Source: Viola odorata (Eukaryota; Streptophyta; Magnoliopsida; Malpighiales; Violaceae). Taken from it: 64,000 bases of DNA. The position numbers and the translations under genes were made by a program. The notes below the pieces were generated by a model. That model searched no databases and was not told the DNA's origin. It saw only the letters and a program-made list of their open reading frames with translations. Positions 11,493 to 23,352 of this stretch are shown here, piece by piece (the stretch's first letter is position 1; the number at the start of each line of letters is the position of its first letter). The stretch lies in the NCBI GenBank assembly GCA_963691705.1, contig OY829538.1, positions 13,666,443 to 13,730,442 of the forward strand, in the 5' to 3' direction.

Positions 11493-11526
11493 CTGAACGG
11501 TACTAATTTTGTTTTTGTTTTCTTGT

Positions 11527-14500
11527 ATGACCAGGAGATCTGCGCCCGATCTACTACCTCTAGACCTCGAACTGACCAGAACCGAAAGAGGACTTCGTAG
11601 ACAAGCACAAGGAACCTCTGCGCAGCGTAGAGTGATCCCGCATCCTGCCCTCGAAATCTCCCCTTCTAGTCTGGCTGCACAGGAACACCAACTTTTCGTA
11701 GAGCTGACCTTTCTCCATCGTAACCCCGAGAACCCCATACCGGATCCTTTTATTTTTCAAGCAATGGCAGATTTGGCCCACAATGACAACCATAACAACC
11801 ATAACAACCGAGAAGACCAACCACCACCCCCAGAACAACAAACCATAGACAATTTCCATGCAACCCCTGATATGGCCAGTAGCTGCATTGACTGGCCCAA
11901 CGTCCCTCATGACTGGACTTTGAAGTCAGCCGTACTTCACCATCTGCCTACTTTTCGGGGGGTAGCTAAGGAAAATGCTCTTCGCCATCTGCAACAACTC
12001 CATTCCATTTGCGAGGCCATGAAACCTGCTAATGTCAGTATTGAACAAGCTAAGCTTCGTGCATTCCAGTGGTCTCTCAAAGATGATGCCCTTGATTGGT
12101 ATTATGACCTACCAGCGAGATCCATTCGTTCTTGGGCAGATTTATCAAAGATCTTCACTGAGAAGTATTATCCAACCTCCATCTCCAACACCACGCGCAA
12201 GCAACTAGTCTCAATATTTCAAAAGAAGGAAGAGACTCTAGACCAATACTATGAACGATTCCAGAAAATGCAGTCTAGCTATCCAGCACATAACCTGACC
12301 GAACATGCCCTGGTTCAATATTTCTGTGAAGGCCTTAAAAGCCATGATAAAGCATTACTTAACGCAGCGCCCGGAGGGTCTCTCACAGCCCTAACACCAA
12401 CTGCAGCTCGAGCAACAATCGAACTCATGGCCAAGAATATCTCTGATGACCTTGCCAGCAATCTAGACCAGGATGTCCAAGTAGCAGCCCTTCAGAACTA
12501 GATTTCATCCCTCACAGGAATGTTCCAGAATTTCATGACAACACAGCCCTCGCCTGTCAAAGCCTGCCAGATATGTAATTTCGTGGATACCCCACTGATG
12601 CGTGTCCCCACATCCCGGAGGAAATCCAAGTAAATGCTGCAGGCCAATTTATCCCAGTCTCTTACGCTCAAAACTATAACCAGGGGTGGAAACAACCAAA
12701 TCCAGGATGGGTCCCAAACAATCCGCTTTCGGGACCTAGCCACCAACCACATCAAAACCCATATGGTAACCCCCCTCCAAACATGCCAAATTTCAGACCC
12801 CGTCCCACATACCATCAAAATCAATATCAACGCCAACCTCCTCAGGATCAGACTTTTGTCCATCCTCCAGACCAGACTTGTGTCCAGCCCCCGACTGTTG
12901 AAATTCAAAAAAATCCCGAGCAGCAGAAGGAAATAGATGAGCTTAAGAAGCAAATGAGCGCGGTAACTGCCAGATTACAAGAGCTAACCAACCATGGCAG
13001 ATTACCACCCCAAACAGAAGCGAATCCAAAGCACAATGTCTGTGCAGTGACCCTGCGTAGTGGAGCGACCTTGAACCCACCTGAGCCTCCAGCCCAGGAT
13101 GTTGAAAATCTACCAGAAGCCGAAATCCGGCCTAAACCCAGAACCAAGCTCCCCAAGGTCCCTAGAATCGTGGAAGTCACAGAAGACAGGATCCGTTCCC
13201 CTAGAGGTTCACCATGGAATGACCCCAACCCACCGGAATTCACTCAAGAGTACATTCATAAGATCCTCGAGCCTCCGTTCCCTCACAGATTGCTCAAGAC
13301 CAAGAAAGATAAGGAGGATCGCGACATCTTTGAAATGTTCAGTAAAGTGGTTGTAAACATTCCTCTTCTCCAGGCCATGAAGAATGTCCCTCGATATGCC
13401 AAATTCTTGAAGCAATTGTGCACAAACAAGAACAAGTTCGTCGAAGTTAACAAGATCAGCGTAGGAGCCAATGCTTCTGCGCATATCCAATGACGAATTC
13501 CCCCGAAATGTAAAGACCAAGGCATGTTCATAATCCCTTGTCGAATCGGCACAGTGGATACTGGCAAGGCCATGTGTGACCTCGGAGCAGGAATCAATGC
13601 CATGCCCTTGATAATCTACAACAGTCTAGGCCTCGAACCTCTCGTACCTACAGACCTAGCAATCCAGCTTGCTGACAGGTCTATCATTCACCCCGAGGGT
13701 ATAATCAAGGATGTCTTGGTCCAAGTGGGAGAATTCTTGTTCCCTGCTGATTTATATGTAATTGCGATGGAGAATGAAGACGCCACCAAATCCACAGATG
13801 TTTTGCTAGGCCGTCCCTTTCTGGCCACAACCCGAGCGAAGATAGATGTCCATGATGCTACCATCTCCCTCGAGTTTGATGGAGAGATCATCAAATTCAA
13901 TATGCTAGAAGCCATGCGCTACCCCTCTGAATTTTCTAGTGTAAATTATATTGATATTGTGGATCCCCTTGTCGGGGAAATTGATGATATATATTCTACT
14001 GACCCCTTGCAATTTGCTCTTGACAGGAGTCTGACACTAGCCCTTCTAGATGCCGCGGCCTCGACACTTCCTATCCCATCTGAGTTACATTCTGTCGTCG
14101 CTGCCCTAGAAGAGTGTCCTGTTGCTCAGCCCGAACCCCCAAAGCAGTCTCCTCAGCATCCAGGCCACGTCAAGTTATCTCCTTCTATTGATCAGGCTCC
14201 AACCCTAGATCTTAAGCCATTGCCTACCCACCTGAAATATGCCTATCTAGGCCCCGACAACTCTCTGCCTGTCATTATCTCCAACAAGCTTGAAGACCCC
14301 GAGGAGTATAAGCTCGTTTCTTTACTGAAGAACTTCAGGTAGGTCATAGGATGGACCATTGCGGACATTAAGGGTTTGTCCCCAGCGTTATACACTCATC
14401 ATATCCACCTGGAAGATGCGAGTAAGACCATTCGCCAGCCCCAGAGATGACTTAATCCACCTATGATGGACGTGGTGAAGAAAGAAATTCTCAAGTTGCT

Positions 14501-17108
14501 AGACGCGGGAGTTATCTACCCCATCTCAGATAGCCCTTGGGTCAGCCCTATCCAGGTCGTGCCCAAGAAAACAGGGATAACCATCACCATCGGACAGGAT
14601 GGCGAATCCATTCCTACACGGATCCAGAATGGGTGGCAGATGTGTATTGACTACCGCCGCCTGAACTCCGCTACACGAAAAGATCACTTTCCTCTGCCCT
14701 TCATCGACCAGATGCTGGAGCGCCTAGTCGGTAAAACTCATTACTGCTGCCTTGACGGATACTCTGGGTTCCATCAGATTCCAGTTGCTCCTGAAGATCA
14801 GGAAAAGACTACCTTTACATGTCCTTTCGGGACCTTCGCATATAGGCGCATGCCCTTCGGTCTGTGCAACGCTCCTGCTACTTTTCAGCGCTGCATGGTC
14901 AGCATCTTCTCTGAACTGGTTGAAGACGGAATCGAGGTCTTCATGGACGATTTCACCATCTATGGGAACTCTTTCGATGAATGCATGAGCAACCTGCAAA
15001 AGTGCCTAGAGCGATGTATCGAGACAAATCTTGTCCTGAACTTTGAGAAATGCCATTTTATGGTGGATAGAGCCCTGGTGCTCGGCCATGTTATCTCGGC
15101 CAAAGGGATTGAGGTTGACAAGGCTAAGATAGAAGTCATAGAATCCCTGCCCTACCCCTCCTGTGTCCGCGACGTGAGATTTTTTCTAGGCCACGCTGGT
15201 TTTTACCGAAGGTTCATTAAGGATTTTTCCAAGATTGCCCAGCCCATGTGTCACCTGCTCCAAAAGGATGTGTCCTTTGAGTTTAGCGAAGCTTGCAAAG
15301 TTGCTTTTGAGATTCTCAAAGCCAGGCTTATCTCAGCACCGATTATCCGTGCCCCTGACTGGAAGCTACCTTTCGAGGTCATGTGTGATGCCAGCAATCA
15401 AGCCCTAGGCGCTGTGTTGGGCCAGAAAAAGGATAACGAGACCCATCTCATCTATTACGCCTCCAAGCTCCTAGATCCAACCCAGCAGAACTACACCACC
15501 ACGGAGAAAGAACTTCTGGCAGTTGTCTATGCCCTAGATAAGTTCAGACAATATCTGCTCGGCACTCATGTCCTTGTTTACTCAGATCATTCGGCCCTTC
15601 GGCGTTTGCTGACCAAGGCTGACGCCAAACCACGGCTTATCCGATGGATCTTGCTCCTACAAGAGTTTGACATTGCTATCAAGGACAAGGCAGGGAGAGA
15701 GAACCTAGTGGCAGATCACTTAAGTAGACTCCCAACCCAAAAAGATAATTCACGAGAGCCAATACGGGACACCTTTCCAGACAAGCAAGTGTGCCTAGCT
15801 CAGGCTGTTTATTCCCCGTGGTTCTCAGACATTGCCAACTTCTGTGCTACAAGCACTTATCCAGCTGATGCCACTCCCTCCGAATGCACTCGAATAAGAA
15901 GATAAGCCAAGTACTATATATGGGACAACCCCTATCTATGGAGACACTGTGCGGACCAGATCATCCGTCGGTGTGTGACCATGGATGAAGTGCCCTCGAT
16001 CCTTAAATTCTGCCATTCGGATGGAGGCCATTTCGCGGCCAAGAAAACTGCCCTGAAGGTCTTGGAAGCAGGTCTATTCTGGCCCACCCTTTTCAAGGAC
16101 AGTTACATGTTTTGCGCTTCACGCCCCCGGTGTCAGGCCACTGGAAATATCGGGGCCAGAAATCAGATGCCCTTGACAAATATTATAGCTTGCGAGATCT
16201 TCGACATCTGGGGAATAGATTTTATGGGCCCCTTTCCCAATACCTTTGGCAACATCTACATCCTGTTGGCCATTGATTATGTCTCCAAGTGGGTTGAGGC
16301 AAAGGCCACCCGAACAGATGACTCTAAAGTAGTTGTGAACTTCCTCCGCACCAACATCTTCAACATATTTGGTACCCCTAGAGCGCTGATCAGTGATTGA
16401 GGTACCCACTTTTGCAACCGGGTTGTGACCTCTCTCTTGGAAAAATACGGAGTCCACCATCGAACATCCACTGCTTATCACCCTCAGACCAACAGTCAGG
16501 CCGAGGACTAGAACCGTGAGATCAAATCTATCCTAGAGAAGACTGTTAACCAGTCTAGGAAGGATTGGAGTTTGAAACTGGGTGATGCTCTCTGGGCCTA
16601 CCGTACAACTTTCAAGACCCCGATAGGGATGACCCCATACAGACTTGTTTATGGAAAATCGTGCCATCTCCCAGTGGAGATAGAGCACAAAGCTTTTTGG
16701 GCCATCAGAAAAGTGAACACGGATCTAGGCCTCGCTGACCAGCACAGACGCCTGCAAATTCAAGAGCTTGAGGAGTTAAGGGATGATGCTTACGAGAATG
16801 CCCTGCTCTACAAGGGCAAGACGAAAGCCTATCACGATCGGCATCTTCGCCCCAAGACGTTCTCAGTCGGACAACAGGTGTTGTTATACAACTCACGCTT
16901 GCGACTCTTTGCTGGGAAGTTGAAATCCAAGTGGTCAGGACCTTTCGTGGTCACGAAAATCTACACCCATGGGGCGGTTGAAATTCAGGCCCCCGACACT
17001 GGAATCATTTTCAAAGTCAGTGGCCAGAGATTGAAACCCTTTTATGAAGGTTTCCAGCCCTCGATTGTTGAGGAGGCTATGGTGGATGTCCCACCTGTCC
17101 AGACCTAG
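11527..17108 (+). pseudogene. Gag-pol of Athila-1 (gag, PR, RT, RNase H, IN), broken
   Basis: Gag (from ATG 11527, MTRRSAPD) holds the retrotransposon gag domain (ALDWYYDLPARSIRSW, IFTEKYYP). It has a stop at 12499 and a frameshift near 12580 in the zinc-finger region (CQICNFVD). Everything from 12783 to 17108 is then in one frame. The protease shows CDLGAGINAMPL; RT shows MCIDYRRLNSATRKDHFPLP and an intact FMDD (about 14945); RNase H has CDASNQALGAVLG; integrase has the H..H..C..C finger, [10 protein letters not shown] and ISD. Stops in this frame are at 13491, 14340, 14448, 15903, 16398 and 16509. Most look like CGA or CAG/CAA changed by one C-to-T. The catalytic residues are kept, so inactivation was by nonsense. 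Confidence 0.9.
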
Positions 17109-17644
17109 AGAATCAGAGCACGTCGAGGTCCCGACGAGTAAATGGGCCACACTAGAGGCATTTGATATGCCGTCTGAATCCTTTATCTCTCCCTTATCTT
17201 CTCTGCAACTTTTAGGATTCTCTGATTTTTATTTAATTTTATTCCGTAATATTATTAACTGTGTATATCCCTTTCATCTATGATTTTATTCCTTTTTATT
17301 CGCATTACGTCCCCTTTATTCTCTCTTTTTGTCCATATCTTAGTCCAACCAACTCCCTTTTTGAAATTTAAGAAGATGTTTTCCTTTTCAGGCGGTTGGG
17401 ATACGCACGGACATCGTGCGCCACGTGGCCTGACGAGCGCAGCTGCAGCAGACCCCATCAATGCAAAAGCTGCGCAATTTATTGCCAGCTGTGATTTCCA
17501 CTCTCTCTCTCACACTCCCATTTAATTTTCACTCATATCACTTTCAACCCTATCACTTTCACCTCACTCCCTCACCAAACACGCAACCCTAACCTCCCAC
17601 TTCCACCACCATCTCCAGTACTATCCTCTCTTCAAACACCATCA
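17109..17644 (+). other. Athila-1 spacer between pol and env-like ORF
   Basis: No gene is visible. The stretch is pyrimidine-rich and contains a candidate 3' splice site: a T/C tract ending TTTTCAG at 17391. The matching place in Athila-2 ends TTTTTAG at 60310. Splicing to express the downstream ORF is an inference. Confidence 0.45.
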
Positions 17645-19645
17645 ATGGCTCCCAAAACAAAAAAACCAATCCGCAAAAATGCCGCTGGACCAAAGCCAGT
17701 AGGCACTCCCAGCCCCGTTCCTTCCCGATCCAGATCACATTCAACCACACCCAACTCGGCTTCGTTCAAAACAGCCTCTCCACCGTCCTTACACCCCATC
17801 CCCGTTCCCTCTCCAACAGCTACCTCACCAGCAACCGTGGAGTAGCCTAGGGAGTTTACTCCGGTGGAAGAAGACATCGAGATCACGGGCTCCATTCCTC
17901 CAACCACCACGACCACTAGAGGCGGCCGAGTGGTGAAGCTCCCCTCCGGATCATCCAAGGCCAAAGCCCAATCTAAGCCACACTCGGCATCAACCAAGCA
18001 GTCACCTCTTGACGCGGCTGTAAATCGATTCGTAGCTCCTCACCAATCCTTAACCGTCGAGGAGGTCCTTAAGGACATCCAAATCTCCGACGAGGAACAA
18101 GAGGATGTGGAGGAGCAAGGAAAGCCGGGTGGAGACCAAGACAATGAAGATCTCGAAGGAGTGGAAGAAGGAACAGGGGAAAGCGGGGAGGCGGAAGGCA
18201 GCGAAGAGGAAGTGGATCTCGAGGCCCAGAGAGCGGCAGAGGAGGAGGAGAAAAAGCTCAAAGCAGCCGCGGCAAGATCAGCGGCTAAAAAGGGAAAATC
18301 CAAAGCCCCCTCAGCGGAGAAGCCAGCCACAGCGGTCACGCCAGTGGGTGCCAAGAGGAAGCTTCCTACCTCCAGTGCCGGCAAGCCCTCGACATCGAAG
18401 AAGTCTCGAGCCCCCGAAGTGGAAGAAGAGGTCGAGGCCGCGATACCAGAACCTTCATCCCTCGCCAGATCCAGCACCCAACAGGTAACTTCCGACCTTT
18501 CTTCACCCCATGAGTGGATTATCTTTAATGACAAGCACTCTATTGATAAGTTAACTTTGCTGAATTCCAAGGGCGTTAGCTCATGTGCGCGCCTAGATTT
18601 TGATTTTCTAACAAGAATGGGTATTGAGTCGAGGGTTAGGGAATATGTTGCCAACATTGGGTGGGAATCTTTGTTTTATTTGGAGTATCCGACATATGTT
18701 GAGCTTTCCCTAGAGTTTTTCACAACTTTTTGGGTAGATGGGACTTTTAAGCCAAAGGGCAAAGTCGGTCTGAATTCTTCTACCCCGGGTTTGATTAACT
18801 TTAGGCTAGCCAACAAATGGGAGCACTTGACTCTTGGGGAATTTAACTGTTGGTTAGGTTTTATGACTAAAGATGAATTAAACAACCCTTTATACAAAAA
18901 TGCCTTGACTGTTATTCCTCCTGTTTTTGATGCCACTGCTGCTTTTTGTGAGTTAACCAATAAGTCTGATGCTAAATATGATACTAAGGGTAGTAAAGCC
19001 CATGAAATAGCTGATCCTGCTTTGCGTATCTTGCACCGATATCTAGCCCTCACCTTTTCCGCAAGATTTGGTTCCTCGGGGCAGATATCTGTGCAGGAAC
19101 TCTTCTTTTTATGGTGCATGAAACACAAACGTAGGGTCAACCTAGGCTTTTGGATAGCTTCTGGTGTACTGCATGTTTTGATTGGTGGTCGTGGGCCTAT
19201 TTTTGGTTCGCTTATCTCTCTATTTGCTGCGAAGATGCGAAAAATTGACTTGCCTGCTAGTAGCCTTTCCGAGCCCTTGGCATTCAAGGATTTGGATATC
19301 AGAACCTTGGATGTCATGGGCCATTTGTGTCTCTCACGTGATGTGGTGAGTTTTTATCCAGGTTGTGCCCCAGCATCAGAGAAAGTTTTCGGGACTAAGA
19401 ATGACGGCATCTTCGATTATCCAGATCTCTCGGACCCCCATTCCAATGTCGCCCCTCGAGCCCCCGAAAGCCAAGCGGCCCAAGCAGAAGCAGTTCAGCA
19501 AAGCAGAGCAAACCAAGCACCAAGTCAGCCCCCAGTTCCTCTCATTTTCTATGACCCAACCCAGACTCGACTTCTCCAGCTTATTCTGCGGGAACTTCAG
19601 ACTTTGACGGCTAAAGTAGCCCGCAGAAATTTGCCTCCGCAGTGA
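17645..19645 (+). pseudogene. Athila ORF (ATHILA/env-like family), one amber stop
   Basis: This is the third ORF typical of Athila elements, often called env-like; its function is not established. It starts MAPKTKKPIRKNAAGP. A single TAG at 17843-17845 interrupts the frame, after which it stays open to 19645, giving about 666 codons in total. The N-terminal third is rich in Ser/Pro, Glu and Lys (AAEEEEKKLKAAA, disordered or coiled coil). The middle and C-terminal parts are folded-type sequence (HEWIIFNDKHS, LTLGEFNCWLGF, LHRYLALTFSARF, ELFFLWCMKHK) and match the Arabidopsis ATHILA ORF-1 type. The hydrophobic stretch FWIASGVLHVLIGGRGPIFG could be membrane-associated, but I do not claim a transmembrane envelope. 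Confidence 0.75.
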
Positions 19646-21337
19646 CCCACCATAAAACATTTTCACCCCAGCCCCCGAAAAGGGCCCTCCAAACAATTAT
19701 ATTTATTTTATGGTGCTGTACTTATATAATTTGAACACCGTATTTTGCTCTCCCCGCATTGAGGACAATGCGCTGCCTAAGTGTGGGGAGGGTTTTATTT
19801 AGGCCCTTTGACTGTATGATTGCATGTTTACTTTTCCCGCTTGTTGTATGACTGTATGTTTTGTTTTTCGGATTTTATTTTGCGGCTTTTAGTTTAGCCA
19901 TGCTAGAAAAATACAGTTTTCAAACCCTCATTGTTTTCATGCGTCTTTCAACTTTTTGATACATAGAAAAATCATGACATCCATCACAGCTGCACCTGAG
20001 CATGCATTTTTAGGCATACTAGCCCTTATATCTATATCTAGGCCACAACACCAGTAGTCGCAGTTTGATCCCGTGAGCATTTTCGAGCTTCATGCCCTTC
20101 ATTTCTGAGTGAAAATGCTTAAGCTAGGTACGGTCTAAGTTTGCATAATATCCCTGGGTATAGTCACTGTTAGGACATGGGAAAGCTTAGATATGACAGA
20201 AAGCTTCGCATCAATGTCTTTTTCTTTCTTTCTTTCTTCCTTCATCTCTCTTCTATTTTCATGCCCCTAACGTCCCCCTTCTTTTCATATTCTTTCCTGA
20301 CCATTTGTATTTTCTTGATCTTTTTCCTTGGCAGGTGAGGTAGCGATTATTGAGGGTAACGTCGAGGGCTAGACGCCTAAAGTACGCAGAAAAGTTCAAG
20401 TGTGGGGAAGCATACGAAAGCAAAAAGACTTCAAAGCAGAAAGTAGAAATCTAGGGCAAGAAAAAGCAAAAGCTCAAGGATTTCGAGCCCCCGAAAAGTT
20501 CAAGTGTGGGGAAGCGAAGAAGAAGTCACCATCGATGCTGGAAGCAGATCAAGGGCAAGTGCCGAATGAAAAATCAAAAGTTTCATGCCCCGGAAGAATC
20601 AAGGTTTTGTAACTGGTTCGTGCCCCCTACTCTAAAAGAAAAAAAAAAAAAACCATTTAAAATTCAAAATAAAAGGAGGGGGGCATTAAGCAAGCAAAAA
20701 GAGTATCCGCATCTGAAGCCTCAACAAGATCGTTTTCCTGCCCTCGAAAGAAGACCTCTGTCTAGCCCCCGAAACATCTCGTGCGCTCAATGAAAGCTGC
20801 CTTGCCACTTCACCTTTTCCTAAGCCAGGGAATCCATCCAGGTTATATCTGGTCCTTTCTTTTCTCCCCTCATTTCTCTCCTATACATCTCCTACTTCTC
20901 TCCCTCTCACATCTCCATCTCTTTCTATCCTATTTTCTTTCTTTTTGCTGATGCGTTGCTTTTCCGATCGTTGATTGCCCATGCATGTGCTCTACAGTAC
21001 TCGGATTGCCGTGCAAACTATGCCTGTGTTGTGTTATTTGCATTCATGAGTGATATCCTAAACACTTGTTTTATTCTGAGAATGAGTGCAAATACTTATC
21101 TTTGTAAGGACTGCTGGTGATTGGACTAGATATGGGAAAGTCTGGTTGGTAGGGTCGTTACCCTATCAGCCGGATGCAGGTGCTTTTCTAGGTTTGGATT
21201 TGCTCTGTTAGGGTGTAGCCTGTAGGACGGCGTGCCGATTCTGTGTATTGGGAGTTGATTGTGTGTGTTTTCAAATGAGGTGGTTTTCCAATTTTGTTCA
21301 TGCTCGAGGACGAGCATGGGGGCAGTGTGGGGATGTT
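19646..21337 (+). other. Athila-1 3' untranslated region and polypurine tract
   Basis: No gene is visible. The motif AAGTGTGGGGA occurs near 19778, 20397 and 20498, and a variant (CAGTGTGGGGA) forms the polypurine tract at 21323-21334, four bases before the 3' LTR. The first occurrence follows CGCATTGAGGACAATGCG. A mirrored counterpart of that block exists in element H near 62520-62560. Purine-rich segments at 20630-20700 look non-coding. Confidence 0.7.
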
Positions 21338-22950
21338 TGATAGCATGTTCCATACTCTCTGTTTTACCCTCCTTTCTAGCCCTTTCGGGGGCTCGATGCT
21401 ACTATTTGACCTTCATTTCAGCTTTATTTGCAGAATAGCATCAAAGGAGGGAAAAGGCCGAAAAGAAGCGATTTGGGAGCATTTCTGAGGATTTCCAGTT
21501 TCGGGGCCTAGAGGATCGAGCGGTGTCAAGACCTCGGCGTGAACCAGACCAGTGCGCAGTCGCAAGGCCTCGACAGCCCTGAGCCTTCTTCAAGAAAAAG
21601 CATCTTCAAAGATCCGCGCAGATCCCAAGCGGTTCCAGAAGATAGCAGGCGTGTCAGGAATCCCAGAATATTCCTTTTGCAAGGACGCGTGCTGTCATCT
21701 CCTCATTGCCCTTAGCTGTTTTGTTTCCTAGTTAGCATTAGGCTATATAAGCATAGTTTTAGGGTTTTTGTAAGGACGGCTGTCCAAAGGATATTTTCAC
21801 ACATTAGTTTCAGCATTTTAATTTCTGGGAATCAACTCCTTCTTCCCATCAAGAACAACCTTTGTCTTTCCTCTTCGATTATTATTAATCTACCGGTTTA
21901 TTCTAATCCTCTTCTTACTTTTCTTGTTTATTTATTGTATGATCTCATACACCTACTGTTTATATTATAGTATGAGTAGCTAAGCACCCCTTTCTTGGTG
22001 AATGGTGTTTCTAAGGGTTGTAGGGTGCGGCTAAGAGGTCTAATGCATGCTTAATATATTCTCTTGTAGTACATGACTGTTTACCGATTTAATGCCATGC
22101 TTGTCTAGAAATGTTAAGAGCTTGATCATCTATTAGTATTTCTGCATGAGTAACGTCATACTCCAGTGTTATAACTAACGCGAAGCCCTGGAGTTTGAGC
22201 AGACACCTAGGGGAGGCAGCGCGAGAGGCCTCACCTAGGGGTAAACAGGAATCTAGGGAGTGATACGAGTCTGACAAACCGAGCTATCGCACCCTAGATC
22301 TGTCTTACCTCTCCTTCATGGGCGTTCAGAATTTAGCCTCCCTACTTCGAGCCCGGATAGGCCAGACGGTCAAGGCTACCTTTTGATGACAAGGGAGGTA
22401 TCTGGGAGGATGGCTGGACGTCAAGGTCACCTCATATGTGGAAACGGGGGGTGACTTTTATCTAAGAAGGTAAGCAGGGGATGCGGTGTGGAAACGCGGT
22501 CCCTATAGCAGATCTGCACGCGAGTCTAGAAAACTTCTGCACCAATGACTGGCCGCCCTAGAAAACAACCCGCAAGAACACCTTTCGCTAAGATCTTTTC
22601 TCTCTCTGATTTGCATCTCTTTTACTTTCCTACGCTTGATTTTCCGTTCACTTGATCTTTTATGTTTCATGCCCTGGATTGCATTTTACTTTCGTGCCCT
22701 AGATAAATACTTTACAATTCTGTTTTGTTAGCTCCCATACTCTGCGTTGATTAATTTATTAATCAACATAAACCCCCCCCCCCCCCCCCAGTATTGTTAC
22801 CTGGATTAGATCTGCGCTTATTACCTTGTCATACATTTCCATTAACAAGTTAGTTCTTCAATCTCTGTGGTTCGACCCTGTCTTGCTCTGTACGCATTAA
22901 TTTGTGCATCTAGGCACCAGGAAAATATTAGTATATTTGAGTGACGATCA
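21338..22950 (+). repeat. 3' LTR of Athila-1
   Basis: It is collinear with 9857-11469, with the same length (1613 bp) and ends. Differences by eye are chiefly C/T or G/A substitutions, a short extra TTC near 21842 and a shorter cytosine run. The right flank begins with the duplicated TCATC. Confidence 0.93.
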
Positions 22951-22955
22951 TCATC

Positions 22956-23267
22956 CCGCATGACATCACTCCCTGCCACTCCAGCGACATCTATCACCCC
23001 AACGACACCTACCAGGGATAAGTCCTACCCTCTGTCGGTACACTCCTTCTTTTGCCTATAAATACCCCCACCTTTTCAGACAAGAGGTAAGCTTAAGATA
23101 ACGTACTGAACCCCTGCCACTTTTACTACTCACACTGACTTTGGCATCGGAGTGTTTACGCCGGAGACCCCCTCCGGCGCATTGCAGGTGACGAAGGCCC
23201 CCAGTACAGTGTTCCCGACCGCCCCAGCTCAAGCCGATCCTGCTCAGTATCCCCCGGAGTCTTATCA
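22956..23267 (+). repeat. 5' LTR of element D, right part
   Basis: It continues the LTR interrupted at 9856. It contains TATA box CTATAAATA (23056-23064) and the conserved hairpin (23159-23179), and ends CTTATCA at 23267. The block from ttggcatcggagtgttt through the hairpin to gcattgcagg is shared with LTR A. Confidence 0.85.
23159..23179 (+). other. Conserved LTR hairpin (element D copy)
   Basis: The same 8-bp stem and ACCCC loop as at 3721-3741, at the same distance after the TATA box. Confidence 0.6.
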
Positions 23268-23269
23268 AA

Positions 23270-23285
23270 TGGTGCTTTCATTGAG
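23270..23285 (+). other. Primer-binding site of element D
   Basis: TGGTGCTTTCATTGAG begins three bases after the LTR end. I recall this sequence behind other Tat-type LTRs; the tRNA was not identified. Confidence 0.6.
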
Positions 23286-23352
23286 AGTTTTGGTTGATTA
23301 AGTGAGTTTTCCTTAGTAACCAAGCTCTGTTCTTTCTGAGAGTCGAAGGATC

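Larger units (their letters stand above)
9857..22950 (+). mobile_element. Athila-1: full-length Athila-type Ty3/gypsy retrotransposon
   Basis: A 13.1-kb element with 5' LTR (9857-11469), tRNA-Asp-type PBS, gag-pol, env-like ORF, polypurine tract and 3' LTR (21338-22950). Target-site duplications TCATC (9852-9856 and 22951-22955) flank it perfectly. Both LTRs are 1613 bp and differ at roughly thirty positions by eye, mostly C/T or G/A exchanges. The element is structurally complete but coding-defective, with several nonsense codons and one gag frameshift. It sits inside the LTR of element D. Confidence 0.93.

Noticed and set aside
18040..18657. Minus-strand ORF opposite the Athila third ORF
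   Set aside because: It is a shadow of the Glu/Lys-rich coding region; serine-rich translation of the complement only.
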